Positions 1-8,949 of a stretch of 64,000 bases of DNA are shown here, in pieces (within the stretch, counting starts at the first letter, position 1; the number at the start of each line of letters is the position of its first letter). The notes under the pieces are model-generated. The model did not search any database. It saw only the letters and a list, made by a program, of their open reading frames with translations, and was not told the origin of the DNA. This DNA comes from Metabacillus dongyingensis (GTDB lineage: Bacteria; Bacillota; Bacilli; Bacillales; Bacillaceae), in contig NZ_OK052578.1 in the NCBI RefSeq assembly GCF_019933155.2, positions 248,001-312,000 on the forward strand. The letters run 5' to 3'. A program made the translations under genes and the position numbers.

Positions 1-336
1 TTTAACAACCAAGAAGTCATTGTCAACATGGATGATAATCCAACAAGTAAGGATTTTTTATCATTACTCCCACTTACATTAACATTTGAAGATTATGCAG
101 GAACGGAAAAAATTAGTTATCCATCAGATAAATTATCTACTGAAGAGGCACCATCAGGAATTGACCCTGCAGTTGGAGACTTCACTTATTATGCTCCATG
201 GGGGAATTTAGCTATATATTATAAGGATTTTGGCTATTCAAATGGGCTTATTAAACTAGGGGAAATTGAATCTGGCATAGAAAAGCTTGAAAATCTTAAC
301 GGCGATTTTACAGTGGAAATTGAAAAAATGGATTAA
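1..336 (+). CDS. Cyclophilin-like fold protein, 5' end outside window
   Basis: The frame is open from base 1, in register with an internal ATG at 28, so the gene starts before the window. The C-terminal part (GDFTYYAPWGNLAIYYKDF, then GLIKLGEIESG) matches the small cyclophilin-like beta-barrel family often found as stand-alone or lipoprotein forms in Bacillus. No catalytic function is established for the family, so none is assigned. A decayed second copy follows at 447-871. Confidence 0.7.
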   Translation, partial: FNNQEVIVNMDDNPTSKDFLSLLPLTLTFEDYAGTEKISYPSDKLSTEEAPSGIDPAVGDFTYYAPWGNLAIYYKDFGYSNGLIKLGEIESGIEKLENLNGDFTVEIEKMD

Positions 337-446
337 ATGTAGTGCTGCTATTCATTTCAAGACTTCAATTCAATTCTCTTCAAAGCAAACTGTATTCCTT
401 GTTGATTAGTTCTGAAATGATTTTCGAAAGATAGAGGTGAGTGAAG

Positions 447-871
447 TTGAAAAAAATTTTAGCGGTATTTTTCTGGCAATACTTATAATTGAGGGCTGTT
501 CTGAGAATGAACAACAAACTACAGTTTATGAACGTAAAAATTATTTAGATGAGCTAAAAAATCAAAGATACGAAGTACTAGCTTAAAACCTTGAGGATTC
601 CTTGGTCTATATCTATATCATCTTCAATCAGTACAAAACTTGGGCACCCTCTGTAATCGATTATTATGATGGTAAATTGTACGTGACAGAAAGTGCACTA
701 TCTGGTCGTGTTCCTTCGGCTGGAGATTTCGATTATTATGCCCCTTGGATTGACGTAACTATATTTTATGAAGATTGGCGTTATTCAGAGGGGCTTATTA
801 AACTAGGAATGATCGAATCTGGAGTAGAGAAATTTCTAGATATCAACAGTGATTTTACAGTTGCAATTTAA
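447..871 (+). pseudogene. Decayed cyclophilin-like lipoprotein, paralogue of the preceding gene
   Basis: A TTG at 447 behind a GAGGTGAG-type ribosome site opens a signal sequence (LKKILAVFF). It reads through the lipobox-like GCSEN only if the frame is shifted. The 3' part (from about 602) is in another frame and ends GDFDYYAPWIDVTIFYEDW..GLIKLGMIESG, closely matching the protein at 1-336. At least one frameshift and one stop separate the halves, so this is a broken tandem duplicate. Confidence 0.65.
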
Positions 872-967
872 AAAGCTGACTATTTGATAAAGGAAAATAG
901 CTCCTTTAATAACTCACCTTTACGCAGCTAGAAAATGACACTTTCCTGAAAGAAGGGAATCTATTTT

Positions 968-2137
968 ATGACTAAACGGAATAACTTACTTATATTTATA
1001 TTAACCACCGGTGTTTTCGGAATTATTAATACTGAAATGGGAGTTATTGGAATCTTGCCTTCCATTGCTGATCACTTTCATGTCAGTGTATCAAAAGCAG
1101 GATTGCTGGTGAGTCTTTTTGCCCTTGCTGTTGCTGTATCTGGTCCAACTATGCCGTTATTATTTTCGGGGATGAATCGGAAGACGGTTATGTTACTTGT
1201 ACTAGGTGTTTTCGTTTTGGGGAATGTTGTATCCATATTTACAACTAACTTTACCCTTGCCTTAATTGCTCGTGTAGTTCCAGCCTTTTTTCATCCCATT
1301 TACTGTTCATTGGCATTTACAGTAGCTGCAGCCTCAGTTAGCAAGGAAGAAGCTCCAAAAGCTGTTTCTAAAGTATTTATTGGGGTATCTGCGGGAATGG
1401 TCATTGGTGTGCCAGTCGTAAGTTTTATTGCTAATGTCGTTTCGATTGAAATGGCGATGGCATTCTTTGCTATTGTTAATGCTATTGTATTCATTGCTAC
1501 ATTGATTTTTGTACCATCTATGCCTGTTGAGGAAAGACTTTCTTACGGAGTGCAATTATCCGTATTAAAAAAATCAATTACATGGCTTTCCATTGTGGCT
1601 GTCATTTTATTAAACTCAGCCGTCTTTGGAGTTTATAGTTATTTAGCTGAATATTTGAAAACTGTAACAAATATGTCTTCGAACACTATTAGTTTAATGT
1701 TACTTATTTACGGAGGAGCCAATATTATTGGAAACATTGCGGCAGGAAAGTTACTCACTAAAAATGCTAACTATTCTGTAGTGATTTTCCCTTTTGCATT
1801 GGGAGCCGTTTACATCATATTATTCTTATTTGGACAGTTCACCATACCTATGGCTATCATTACGTTAATTTGGGGAATTATAGCTGGTATAGGGGGTAAT
1901 ATCAATCAATACTGGATCACGTCTTCTGCCCCCGAAGCTCCTGATTTCGCTAATGGAATATTTTTAACAGCAGTTAATTTGGGTACAACGATTGGTGCTG
2001 CAGCAGGTGGATTATTTATATCAGAGATGGGTACACAATACATCGTATTAGTGGGATTCTTATCGTTAATATTGAGTTTGGTATTTATTTTACTTAGAAA
2101 TTATAAGTATAGTCCTACAAAACAACTTTCTAGATAA
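968..2137 (+). CDS. MFS transporter, DHA1 (AraJ-like) family
   Basis: A 389-residue hydrophobic protein with about 12 predicted membrane segments, usual for drug:H+ antiporter family 1. The N-terminus (FGIINTEMGVIGILPSIADH) and the loop after helix 2 (FSGMNRKTVML) fit arabinose-efflux/AraJ-like permeases. The ribosome site GAAAGAAGGGAA precedes the ATG. Probable role: export of a small molecule or drug across the cytoplasmic membrane; the substrate cannot be read. No regulator adjoins it. Confidence 0.85.
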   Translation: MTKRNNLLIFILTTGVFGIINTEMGVIGILPSIADHFHVSVSKAGLLVSLFALAVAVSGPTMPLLFSGMNRKTVMLLVLGVFVLGNVVSIFTTNFTLALIARVVPAFFHPIYCSLAFTVAAASVSKEEAPKAVSKVFIGVSAGMVIGVPVVSFIANVVSIEMAMAFFAIVNAIVFIATLIFVPSMPVEERLSYGVQLSVLKKSITWLSIVAVILLNSAVFGVYSYLAEYLKTVTNMSSNTISLMLLIYGGANIIGNIAAGKLLTKNANYSVVIFPFALGAVYIILFLFGQFTIPMAIITLIWGIIAGIGGNINQYWITSSAPEAPDFANGIFLTAVNLGTTIGAAAGGLFISEMGTQYIVLVGFLSLILSLVFILLRNYKYSPTKQLSR

Positions 2138-2238
2138 GGAATCATTTCAATTTCTTTGAGATTTTCCTGTTCATTATTGATTTATGATCTCTGTCCTATT
2201 TTCTTTTAGTACGAATTGCTACAAATAACGGGTATTTG

Positions 2239-2275
2239 TTTCTTTGCAACAATCGGGCCATTTAATGGAGTAACA
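2239..2275 (+). repeat. Minimal intergenic repeat (arms only)
   Basis: AACAATCGGGCC runs directly into ATTTAATGGAGTAAC. It is the left arm and right arm of the dispersed repeat family joined without a hairpin module. The rest of the 2138-2522 gap is AT-rich and I see no gene in it. Confidence 0.55.
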
Positions 2276-2522
2276 CTTCTTATGAGATGGATATTTAAAT
2301 TGTATGAGATTGTGAGGAAATGTAATTAAACTAACTGGAGTTGAAAAAGAAACGTGTTAAAAATAAAAAAACATACAAGGTGCTTATAATTTAACTAGTG
2401 TGTTGATCCAAGGAGGATTAATGACTTTTTTGCTGAAATACAGTTTAAATTTCTATAATGGTTCAAACTGCTAATATGTGACTTTAACTTGTTAAGATTA
2501 CATGCTACGGTTCCTTTATCAC

Positions 2523-2574
2523 GCAACCATACAGTTGCTTATGCTTGACAAGCAACCGTGGAGTTGCCTATACT
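2523..2574 (+). promoter_or_regulatory. SigA promoter with duplicated ArsR-type operator
   Basis: TTGACA (2545-2550) and TATACT (2569-2574) are separated by 18 bp. Two 16-bp inverted repeats, GCAACCATACAGTTGC (2523-2538) and GCAACCGTGGAGTTGC (2552-2567), lie upstream of the -35 and exactly within the spacer. They are most simply the autoregulatory operator of the HTH gene that begins at 2581. Confidence 0.75.
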
Positions 2575-2580
2575 CGATAT

Positions 2581-2859
2581 ATGAATTGGGACAAAGACGC
2601 TATATTCAAAGCACTTGGCGACTCGACTCGGCGGCTTATAATAGACGAACTTTCCGACCGCAACGAGCAGACGTTGTATGAACTCACGGTACGTCTTATT
2701 ACGAAGCACGACCTTTCCATTACGCGACAGGCGATAGCTAAACATCTTTCTGTACTGGAAGATGCAGGGCTCGCAAAATCAAAAAGAAAGGGAAAATATC
2801 GAGTAGTTATATTTAACAACGAACCACTTAAAAATTTGCTGAAAGGATGGATAGAGTAA
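2581..2859 (+). CDS. ArsR/SmtB-type winged-helix repressor, probably leaderless
   Basis: A 92-residue HTH protein: FKALGDSTRRLIIDELSD is the typical ArsR N-terminus, and SITRQAIAKHLSVLEDAGL is the recognition helix plus wing entry. No metal-binding Cys motif is seen, so it resembles the SdpR/YdfF group rather than metal sensors. The frame can be extended to a TTG at 2545, but that lies in the -35 box. The ATG at 2581 coincides with the predicted transcription start and has no Shine-Dalgarno. The VOC gene downstream is a likely co-regulated partner. Confidence 0.8.
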   Translation: MNWDKDAIFKALGDSTRRLIIDELSDRNEQTLYELTVRLITKHDLSITRQAIAKHLSVLEDAGLAKSKRKGKYRVVIFNNEPLKNLLKGWIE

Positions 2860-2957
2860 TTTATTTAAAAACTTCTGACGAATGTAGGTTTTTTCTGCTT
2901 GGAACCAGATTGTTTGCAGAGCACCAACATGGTAAATATCAAAGGAGGCAAAACATT

Positions 2958-3341
2958 ATGAAAATCATTGTTACCAGTTTATTCGTACAAGACCAAGACA
3001 AGGCACTGGAATTTTATTCAGAAAAGCTGGGATTTCTAAAAAAGCATGACGTTCCCATGGGGAAATTCAGATGGATTACGCTTGTTTCTCCCGATGATCA
3101 AGACGGTACCGAGCTTTTACTCGAACCGAATGAACATCCTGCCGCAAAGGAGTATCAAAAGAAGATATCTGCCGAGGGCATCCCAGCAACAATGTTTGGC
3201 GTTGCGGATATTCGCAAAGAGTACGAACGATTAATGGAAAAAGGCGTGAAGTTTACTATGGAACCGACAAAAATGGGCGAAGTCACAATAGCTGTCTTCG
3301 ACGATACATGCGGCAACCTAATTCAGATCGTGCAGAAGTAA
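2958..3341 (+). CDS. VOC (glyoxalase/bleomycin-resistance) family protein
   Basis: 127 residues with two beta-alpha-beta-beta-beta units: LFVQDQDKALEFYSEKLGF opens the first and FDDTCGNLIQIVQ closes the second. ATG 2958 follows a strong AAAGGAGG at 2941. It is about 100 bp downstream of the ArsR-type gene, in the common repressor-VOC arrangement. It could be a lyase, dioxygenase or drug-binding protein; the substrate is unknown. Confidence 0.85.
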   Translation: MKIIVTSLFVQDQDKALEFYSEKLGFLKKHDVPMGKFRWITLVSPDDQDGTELLLEPNEHPAAKEYQKKISAEGIPATMFGVADIRKEYERLMEKGVKFTMEPTKMGEVTIAVFDDTCGNLIQIVQK

Positions 3342-3435
3342 CTTCATGACGAAGCAACGTAGTTCTTATCGACTTTATTGGTAAGTTTTAAGTTCAGTGA
3401 AGTGTTTTTTATCAAAAAATAAACAACTTTATGTT

Positions 3436-3474
3436 AACCCTGTCCTAATTTTAGGACGGGGTTATACCTTTTTA
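3436..3474 (+). terminator. Terminator after the VOC gene
   Basis: AACCCTGTCCTAA (3436-3448) pairs over 13 positions with TTAGGACGGGGTT (3451-3463), followed by a T-rich stretch. Confidence 0.6.
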
Positions 3475-3704
3475 AGGGTTATTATTTCCGGATTGATAAA
3501 TGTAGTTTTAGTCTTTGTAGACGGTAGTATCCTTCGTGGAATAGTTAGTCTCTTATTTTTTACTATTGTCCTTTACTATGGTTTACGAAAGAAAGTTTGG
3601 GCAGAATTAATCGTAAAATGTATGGTATGGATACATATAGTTTTATTGATAGGGTTTGTGGCGTTAAATAATGCAGGTGTCAACTTCAGAGGCAATACAT
3701 TTAC

Positions 3705-3780
3705 AGCAGCACATTTGTATCATTTGACTAATGACACTAATGTGCTGCTTATTTTGGCTGCAAAAAAAAGCAGCATTTTT
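3705..3780 (+). terminator. Two consecutive hairpins before the gerAA-like gene
   Basis: AGCAGCACATT (3705-3715) pairs perfectly with AATGTGCTGCT (3739-3749). GCTGC (3757-3761) pairs with GCAGC (3770-3774), followed by ATTTTTC. The second is a plausible intrinsic terminator. Confidence 0.5.
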
Positions 3781-3860
3781 CTTCTTCGAACGGTACAGGT
3801 TATGTAAAAAAGTATAGTATTTTGACACTTCCTAATACTAACTTTAAGGGAGGAAGAAGG

Positions 3861-5312
3861 ATGCCTAACATAGAAATTCAAAAATGCCTTAAAGAAAATA
3901 TCATAAATATAAAGAATACTTTTCACGATACATCAGACATTATCGTAAGAAATATAAAAGTGGGCTTCAAAGGTCCTTTAGAAATAGATATTGTCTATCT
4001 GGACGGAATTATTGATTTAGATCTTATTCAGGAATATGTGGTCAAGCCTTTATTAGAACCATTCAAGACAGTAGGTTTTAAGGAATCAATAATTGATCAA
4101 ATAATTGAAAGAATAATTGAATCGGCAGATGTGAAAACCACTACTAAGTATAAAGAATTGATCGATGCTATCGTACAAGGAAATACCGTTTTACTGATTA
4201 ACGGGTATCAAAAAGGAATAATTATACCATCTCCTAAGTGGGCGGAAAGAAGCATCGAAGCATCAATAGGGGAACGTTCAGCAAGAGGTCCGCAAATTGG
4301 ATTAACAGAAAAAATGAAAACAAATATTAATTTGATAAGAGGTTCATTAAGAACTCCCGATTTTTGTGTAGAAACAGTAGAATTTGGCTCTCTTTCACCA
4401 ACATCTGTTTCTATATTATATATAGAAGGTATTGTTGATAAAGGAATATTAAAAGAAGTTAAAAAGAGGCTAAAAAGTCTTACCATAAAGTATGTCCTTA
4501 GTGAAAGAGTATTGGAGGATGTGTTAGAAGGAAAACCAAGGTCTTTTTTTCCTCGAGTAAGACATTCAGAACGAATTGACGGGGTAGTATCTTCCTTATT
4601 TGAAGGAAGAGTGGTAGTTATTGTTGATGGGAACCCTTTCGCCATCATAGCCCCTGCTTTATTTATTGATTTTATGCATGCCCCTGATGAATATCACATA
4701 TCAATGGGCAGGTTTACTAACCGAATCATGCGCTTGATTGCCTTTATATTAGGAGTATATCTACCTGGCGTTTATATTGCGATAGCAAATTTTCATAAAG
4801 ATGATTTGCCAAACAAAATATCAAAAGCAATCATTTCTAAGGAGGAGCTCTTACCAACCTTTTGGGAAATTTTCATTCTTATATTTTTGATAAGAATGTT
4901 AGTAGATGTTGCGTTTCGTCTTCCGAAAAGTGGGGTAATTTTGGTATCTTTAATTGGAACAATCGTAATTGGTGAAACAGCGGTTACTGCAAAATTAATC
5001 CACCCAGTAAGTCTAATCGTTATAGGGATAACATCTCTTTCTAGTTTCTTAGGGGCTAATAGAGGACTAGTGGGAGCTGATACCACTTTAAGAATGCTTT
5101 TTTTGATTATTGCTAATTTTTGGGGGTTTAACGGTATAATCATTGCTACAACAATTCTAATCATTTATATGGTGAGTCTAAATTCAGTAGGTGTTCCCTA
5201 TCTTTCACCTTTAATTCCATTTAAAATGCAGGAATTGAAAGATACATTTTATAGAGAAGATTTACAGAAACTTATTAATAGCAAGCATTCTTATACCGAA
5301 GATAATGATTAA
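3861..5312 (+). CDS. GerA-family spore germination protein, A subunit
   Basis: 483 residues from ATG 3861 behind AAGGGAGGAAGAAGG. The architecture is that of GerAA/GerBA/GerKA: a soluble two-subdomain N-terminal half (residues about 1-280, with SPTSVSILYIEGIVDK and VVVIVDGNPFAIIAPALF) and a membrane half with about five helices (RLIAFILGVYLPGVYIA..., SLSSFLGANRGLVGADTTLRM). These subunits form the germinant-gated channel in the spore inner membrane. The usual B (transporter-like) and C (lipoprotein) genes do not follow, so this A subunit is an orphan here. It could pair with receptor subunits encoded elsewhere. Confidence 0.9.
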   Translation: MPNIEIQKCLKENIINIKNTFHDTSDIIVRNIKVGFKGPLEIDIVYLDGIIDLDLIQEYVVKPLLEPFKTVGFKESIIDQIIERIIESADVKTTTKYKELIDAIVQGNTVLLINGYQKGIIIPSPKWAERSIEASIGERSARGPQIGLTEKMKTNINLIRGSLRTPDFCVETVEFGSLSPTSVSILYIEGIVDKGILKEVKKRLKSLTIKYVLSERVLEDVLEGKPRSFFPRVRHSERIDGVVSSLFEGRVVVIVDGNPFAIIAPALFIDFMHAPDEYHISMGRFTNRIMRLIAFILGVYLPGVYIAIANFHKDDLPNKISKAIISKEELLPTFWEIFILIFLIRMLVDVAFRLPKSGVILVSLIGTIVIGETAVTAKLIHPVSLIVIGITSLSSFLGANRGLVGADTTLRMLFLIIANFWGFNGIIIATTILIIYMVSLNSVGVPYLSPLIPFKMQELKDTFYREDLQKLINSKHSYTEDND

Positions 5313-5438
5313 TATTTGCTCGTACATTATTAGCGGACCTTTATTGATGTTGACTTTTCCTTTGCGGATTGGAAATGATTCTAAGTTCTCAGGATATAGA
5401 AGATAAACTCATCCGAATAGTGAGTTTTATTCAGGGGC

Positions 5439-5582
5439 TTCAATCCAAGAAGATATGCAAATGAATTTGAGTTATGGTATTACTTTGGTGGATACTTTAA
5501 AGGTTCTGGAACTTTATATGATTTTTCAAAAAATGATTTATACACCGATATTGAGGAAGCTTTAAAAATGTTACTTATATAA
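5439..5582 (+). pseudogene. 3' remnant of an unknown gene
   Basis: An open frame without a start codon ends ELWYYFGGYFKGSGTLYDF then DIEEALKMLLI and a stop. The acidic/aromatic composition looks coding, but no 5' part or ribosome site is present. I do not recognise the family. Confidence 0.35.
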
Positions 5583-5598
5583 TTAATTTGTTCTTGTT

Positions 5599-5674
5599 CT
5601 ATTCAACAATCGGGGCGATTGCTTAATAAAGTATCGCCTCTTCTTATTGAAGTAAAGGCAGGTTAGTTGAACAA
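5599..5674 (+). repeat. Dispersed repeat, type A
   Basis: Left arm TTCAACAATCGGGG, hairpin GGCGAT...ATCGCC with loop TGCTTAATAAAGT, tract TCTTCTTATT, right arm GGTTAGTTGAACA. TTCAAC (5602-5607) pairs with GTTGAA (5666-5671). Confidence 0.8.
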
Positions 5675-5728
5675 AGGATGTTATTATAAAATTTATTATT
5701 TTACTTTTTTACGCCGGAGGTACATAAC

Positions 5729-6247
5729 TTGGAGATTAGAAAAGCAAGTAAAGAAGATTTAAAGCAGGTATCAAGGGTATATGTTGATAGTTGGAGAACT
5801 ACTTATCGTGGTCTAGTACCAGACGATTATCTGAAAGAATTATCATACGAAGAGGCAGAAAAAAGATGGATTGATTTTTCAGATAACGAAAATGAACCTT
5901 TTATTTATGTTGCAATTAATGATGAAGGGAAAATTATAGGTTTTGCATCAGGTAAAAGCATTGATGAGAAGAATTTTGATGGAGAATTATATTCACTATA
6001 TCTCTTACAGGAATGTAGAGGGTTAGGTGTAGGAAGGCAGCTTGTTTCAGCTATTGCCAAGCATTTTAAAGAAAAAGGTATTTATTCTATGATGGTTTGG
6101 GTAATGAAACAGAATAAATCTGGACTTGGTTTTTACGAACGTATGGGAGGAATAGAATATATTCATAGGATTAGTACGTTTGGTGGAACCAAAGTAGAGG
6201 ATGTTGCGTATGGCTGGAAAGACATCTCAGTAATATGTTTTGAATAA
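5729..6247 (+). CDS. GNAT-family N-acetyltransferase
   Basis: 172 residues from a TTG at 5729, eight bases after CCGGAGG. Beta strands 4-5 and the acetyl-CoA loop are clear: ELYSLYLLQECRGLGVGRQL carries the Q/RxxGxG/A signature, followed by GFYERMGG. The substrate is unknown. It is a single-gene unit flanked on both sides by members of the repeat family. Confidence 0.85.
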   Translation: MEIRKASKEDLKQVSRVYVDSWRTTYRGLVPDDYLKELSYEEAEKRWIDFSDNENEPFIYVAINDEGKIIGFASGKSIDEKNFDGELYSLYLLQECRGLGVGRQLVSAIAKHFKEKGIYSMMVWVMKQNKSGLGFYERMGGIEYIHRISTFGGTKVEDVAYGWKDISVICFE

Positions 6248-6351
6248 GAGCAACAAAGATTTAAACGTTGTTTATCTTGTTGAACTATTTGGTGCGTCAG
6301 TTAAAGAAGAATTGTGAGTTGAACAATTTTAGGACTGAGGCCATATGGCAG

Positions 6352-6408
6352 TTATTCTATTAAAGGGGGCTTATCTGGATAGATAAGCTTTTTTATTTGG
6401 GCTTGTAT
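6352..6408 (+). repeat. Dispersed repeat, type E (perfect terminator module)
   Basis: Left arm TTATTCTATTAAAGGGG is followed by GCTTATCT-GGAT-AGATAAGC (6369-6388) and six Ts. It is a member of the repeat family whose module is an unmistakable intrinsic terminator for the GNAT gene. The 6250-6350 stretch before it holds degenerate arm-like sequence. Confidence 0.7.
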
Positions 6409-6460
6409 AAATATCAGACATTTGAAATAATTGTTATTATTTCCTTTGGAGGATATGCTA

Positions 6461-7276
6461 ATGGCACTAATAACAGGCAAAGTAATGTTGATTTCTGTAT
6501 TTCTATTAATCATAACCATCATTGAAACACTGGCTTATTCAACGAGAATATCTGGTGCTAGAGTGAAGCTTATAGCAACAGCTCTATCTTTATTTAGTAC
6601 GATGGTTATCCTTTCGAGATTTTCTACAATGATCCAGCAGCCTCTTACGGCCAAACTGATTGCTGAGGCACCGGATGCAAACAAATTGAATTTTATTGAA
6701 GGACAATATCGCTTGCTTATTGGTGTAACATCTATAGGTGTATTAATAGGAATACTTTTATTCCCCACGTTTATTTCAATATTCTCCAGAGCCATTATTC
6801 AATTGTCAAATGAAAGAGGTTCGATTGTGTCTCTTGTAGTGAAAAACTTAAACATCACTGGGATAAAAAAAGTTATTAAGTGTATAAGGCTCCCTAGAAT
6901 TTCTTACCTAAGTGGAATTACTTTAAGGACAATTCCAAAGCGTCTATTTTGTATAAATGTCATTATCTCAGCCGTATTTACAATTGGTGTGCTTTCCTCA
7001 ATCTATGCTTCAATGCTGGTGCCGAAAGATTACGCACAGGCAGCATTAATGTCTTCGGGTATTATTAACGGAATTGCCACCATTCTCTTAACATTGTTCA
7101 TAGATCCAAAAGCATCGGTTCTAGCGGACAGGGTTGTTAAGAAAGAGAGTAAATATATCTTCTTAAAAAGTTATTCATTAACTATGATTAGTTCGAAATT
7201 TGTAGGGACGATAGTTGCACAGGTTATTTTTATCCCTGCGGCATATTATGTAGCGTGGTTTTCTGAGTGGATATAA
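6461..7276 (+). CDS. amj: Lipid II flippase Amj (DUF2837)
   Basis: 271 residues with about six membrane helices. The N-terminus IIETLAYSTRISGARVKLIATALSLF and MIQQPLTAKLIAEAPD are the Amj/YdaH signature. Amj is the alternate lipid II flippase that can replace MurJ in Bacillus, translocating the peptidoglycan precursor across the membrane. ATG 6461 is preferred over upstream ATGs because TTTGGAGG ends eight bases before it. It is a single-gene unit between two repeat elements. Confidence 0.9.
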   Translation: MALITGKVMLISVFLLIITIIETLAYSTRISGARVKLIATALSLFSTMVILSRFSTMIQQPLTAKLIAEAPDANKLNFIEGQYRLLIGVTSIGVLIGILLFPTFISIFSRAIIQLSNERGSIVSLVVKNLNITGIKKVIKCIRLPRISYLSGITLRTIPKRLFCINVIISAVFTIGVLSSIYASMLVPKDYAQAALMSSGIINGIATILLTLFIDPKASVLADRVVKKESKYIFLKSYSLTMISSKFVGTIVAQVIFIPAAYYVAWFSEWI

Positions 7277-7281
7277 GAAAT

Positions 7282-7364
7282 GGCTATTAAACTACCGGAG
7301 GCGATAGCAGCAAAATGTGCGATCGCTCTTTTCATTGGAGTTTGGGACAGAATAGCAGAATAAT
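7282..7364 (+). repeat. Dispersed repeat, type C
   Basis: GGCGATAGCAGCAAAATGTG then CGATCGCTCTTTTC; stem GCGAT/ATCGC followed by a pyrimidine tract. The outer arms GCTATT (7283-7288) and AATAGC (7351-7356) are complementary but differ from the arms of other copies. Confidence 0.65.
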
Positions 7365-7408
7365 AAGTCCTTTTAAACAAGATTAGGTTTAATAGAGGAG
7401 GATTTTGT

Positions 7409-7753
7409 ATGCGATGTTTTTGTGAGCACAAGGAAACATATAATTTAAAAGTTGAAGGTGAAGTTGATACAGATCCTATTTGGTGTAATCAATGCGGCTG
7501 TAACTTTGATATAGAGGAAGCTCCCATCTCAAATGGATTAAAAGATGAGCTTGTCAGATGGATAATGATGTACGGTGATTGGATTAACTGGGATAAAGAT
7601 ACTTTGCGTCCCAATGGAATAGGGTTGGAAAATATTCATAATAAATTAGGCGAACACCTTACAGAAAAAGTGAAGAAAGAACTGGGTACTAAATACAAAG
7701 TGACTTTTTCTCCTTCTACGACAGCCAGGTTGTATGCTGGATTAGATTTCTAA
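7409..7753 (+). CDS. Hypothetical protein with N-terminal zinc-ribbon-like cysteines
   Basis: 114 residues from ATG 7409 after GAGGAGGA. Cys pairs CFC (residues 3-5) and WCNQCGC (about 27-33) could bind zinc. The rest is acidic with conserved-looking WINWDKDTLRPNGIG. I do not recognise the family. It is a single-gene unit between repeat elements. Confidence 0.75.
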   Translation: MRCFCEHKETYNLKVEGEVDTDPIWCNQCGCNFDIEEAPISNGLKDELVRWIMMYGDWINWDKDTLRPNGIGLENIHNKLGEHLTEKVKKELGTKYKVTFSPSTTARLYAGLDF

Positions 7754-7777
7754 TGAGATAACCCCGTAGTATTCAAG

Positions 7778-7861
7778 GATCGGTATTAAACAATCGGGGG
7801 CGATTGCTTAACAAAGTGTCGCCTCTTCTTATTAAAGTAAAGGGCAGTTTAAGGGAATAAG
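7778..7861 (+). repeat. Dispersed repeat, type A
   Basis: Arm TATTAAACAATCGGG, hairpin GGCGATTGCTTAACAAA with GTGTCGCC, tract TCTTCTTATT, then AAAGGGCAGTTTAAGGGAA. TTAAAC pairs with GTTTAA. Confidence 0.8.
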
Positions 7862-7901
7862 TCTTATCTTATTATTGGATAAAATGTATAATAAAGTAAG
7901 A

Positions 7902-7952
7902 GATGATCCAATTGAGGTTTCATTTGCCCTTCAAGCAAAAAAATTCTTTTAA
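7902..7952 (+). pseudogene. Tail of a paralogue of the protein at 30253
   Basis: The frame encodes IEVSFALQAKKFF and a stop. It matches VVSFALQAKKLF in the hypothetical protein at 30253-30810. Only this fragment remains, immediately after a type A repeat. Confidence 0.45.
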
Positions 7953-7969
7953 AGAAAAAGATCGGTAAC

Positions 7970-8253
7970 ATGCAATCATCTGATTTTAGAAGAATACTAG
8001 CACTTTATAAAAAACTAAACCCATAAATGTAATAGCCCTTGATGAAAGAGAACCATATGGGGTTCAAATGAACGTTTTTCAGCCAATTAAGCCCGGGATG
8101 AATTTACCGGACCCTCATCAAAACTGGGGTATAAGTACTAAAAATGTAAAAGCGATGGATTTTAGTGACAAAGAGACAATGCTTGGAGAAATCCATTTAT
8201 ACGGTAAGTTCCAGGGAGTCAATCCGTCAGAGATGAAAAGAGGGGGGGAATAG
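7970..8253 (+). pseudogene. Frameshifted fragment of an unknown protein
   Basis: MQSSDFRRILALYKKLNP runs into a stop; one base over, the frame continues as INVIALDEREPYGVQMNVFQ and on to MKRGGE. A single-base shift near 8020 separates the halves. There is no recognised family. A truncated XRE gene follows at once. Confidence 0.45.
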
Positions 8254-8328
8254 ATGGAGGAGTTAAGAATCGGAAGCCGTCTAAGGAAGGCAAGAGAAAG
8301 GAAAAACCTTAGCCAATTAGAAGTATAA
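8254..8328 (+). pseudogene. Truncated XRE-family regulator
   Basis: MEELRIGSRLRKARERKNLS followed by QLEV and a stop is the first helix and turn of a Cro/CI HTH domain. The recognition helix and the rest of the protein are missing. Confidence 0.5.
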
Positions 8329-8348
8329 TCAAGGAGAGGGAAAATCAA

Positions 8349-8915
8349 ATGAACCCTTTGTTATTAGATATTCCTTTACAATTAGAAACAGAAAGGCTAA
8401 TTCTGCGAGCACCACTTCAAACTGGAGACGGAGAAATTGTGAACCAAGCAATTAGAGATTCCTTTTATGAATTAAAAGCGTGGTTGTCACTTTTCCAAGA
8501 ACTTCCTACTGTTGAAGAAACAGAGATCATGTTAAGGAATGCTCATATAAATTTTTTAAAAAGAGAAAGTTTTCGTTTTCTTATCTTTGATAAAGGTGGC
8601 GGCAAGGACTTTATTGGAACTACGAGCCTTCATGGGATTGACTGGGACATTCCAAAATGTGAAATGGGATACTGGATTAATACAAAATATAGCGGTAATG
8701 GATATATGACGGAAGCAGTAAAGGAGTTAGCTAACTTCGGATTAAATCACCTCGCATTTAAGAGAATTGAAATAAGATGTGAATCAAGAAACTTTAAAAG
8801 TCGCTTTATACCGGAAAAACTTGGTTTTATATTTGAAGGTACTTTAAGGAAGGAGGATCTATCCGCAGATGGCAGCAAGCTGACTGACACTTGTATTTAT
8901 TCCAAAATAAATTAA
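8349..8915 (+). CDS. GNAT-family N-acetyltransferase, RimJ/RimL-like
   Basis: 188 residues; LETERLILRAP near the N-terminus and GYWINTKYSGNGYMTEAVKE (acetyl-CoA loop), then NHLAFKRIEIRCESRN, are typical of RimJ/RimL acetyltransferases. ATG 8349 follows AAGGAGAGGG. The family includes ribosomal-protein and small-molecule acetyltransferases; the substrate here is unknown. Confidence 0.85.
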   Translation: MNPLLLDIPLQLETERLILRAPLQTGDGEIVNQAIRDSFYELKAWLSLFQELPTVEETEIMLRNAHINFLKRESFRFLIFDKGGGKDFIGTTSLHGIDWDIPKCEMGYWINTKYSGNGYMTEAVKELANFGLNHLAFKRIEIRCESRNFKSRFIPEKLGFIFEGTLRKEDLSADGSKLTDTCIYSKIN

Positions 8916-8949
8916 CATTGCTTAAATTAAAGGCAGCTAAAAAGAATTA

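Larger units (their letters stand above)
3397..3807 (+). other. Doubtful membrane-protein reading frame
   Basis: A GTG-started frame with hydrophobic segments (about residues 27-70 and 75-95), but it has no ribosome site. Its first codons cross the terminator at 3436-3474 and its last 35 codons cross two further hairpins. A real small membrane protein may once have occupied about 3481-3700. As it stands it is probably a remnant. Confidence 0.25.

Noticed and set aside
3397..3807. An intact membrane protein gene
   Set aside because: There is no ribosome site, a terminator falls within its first codons, and two hairpins fall within its last third.
4208..4648. 146-codon minus-strand reading frame inside the gerAA-like gene
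   Set aside because: It is a shadow of a clearly coding plus-strand gene, with no ribosome site and unnatural composition.
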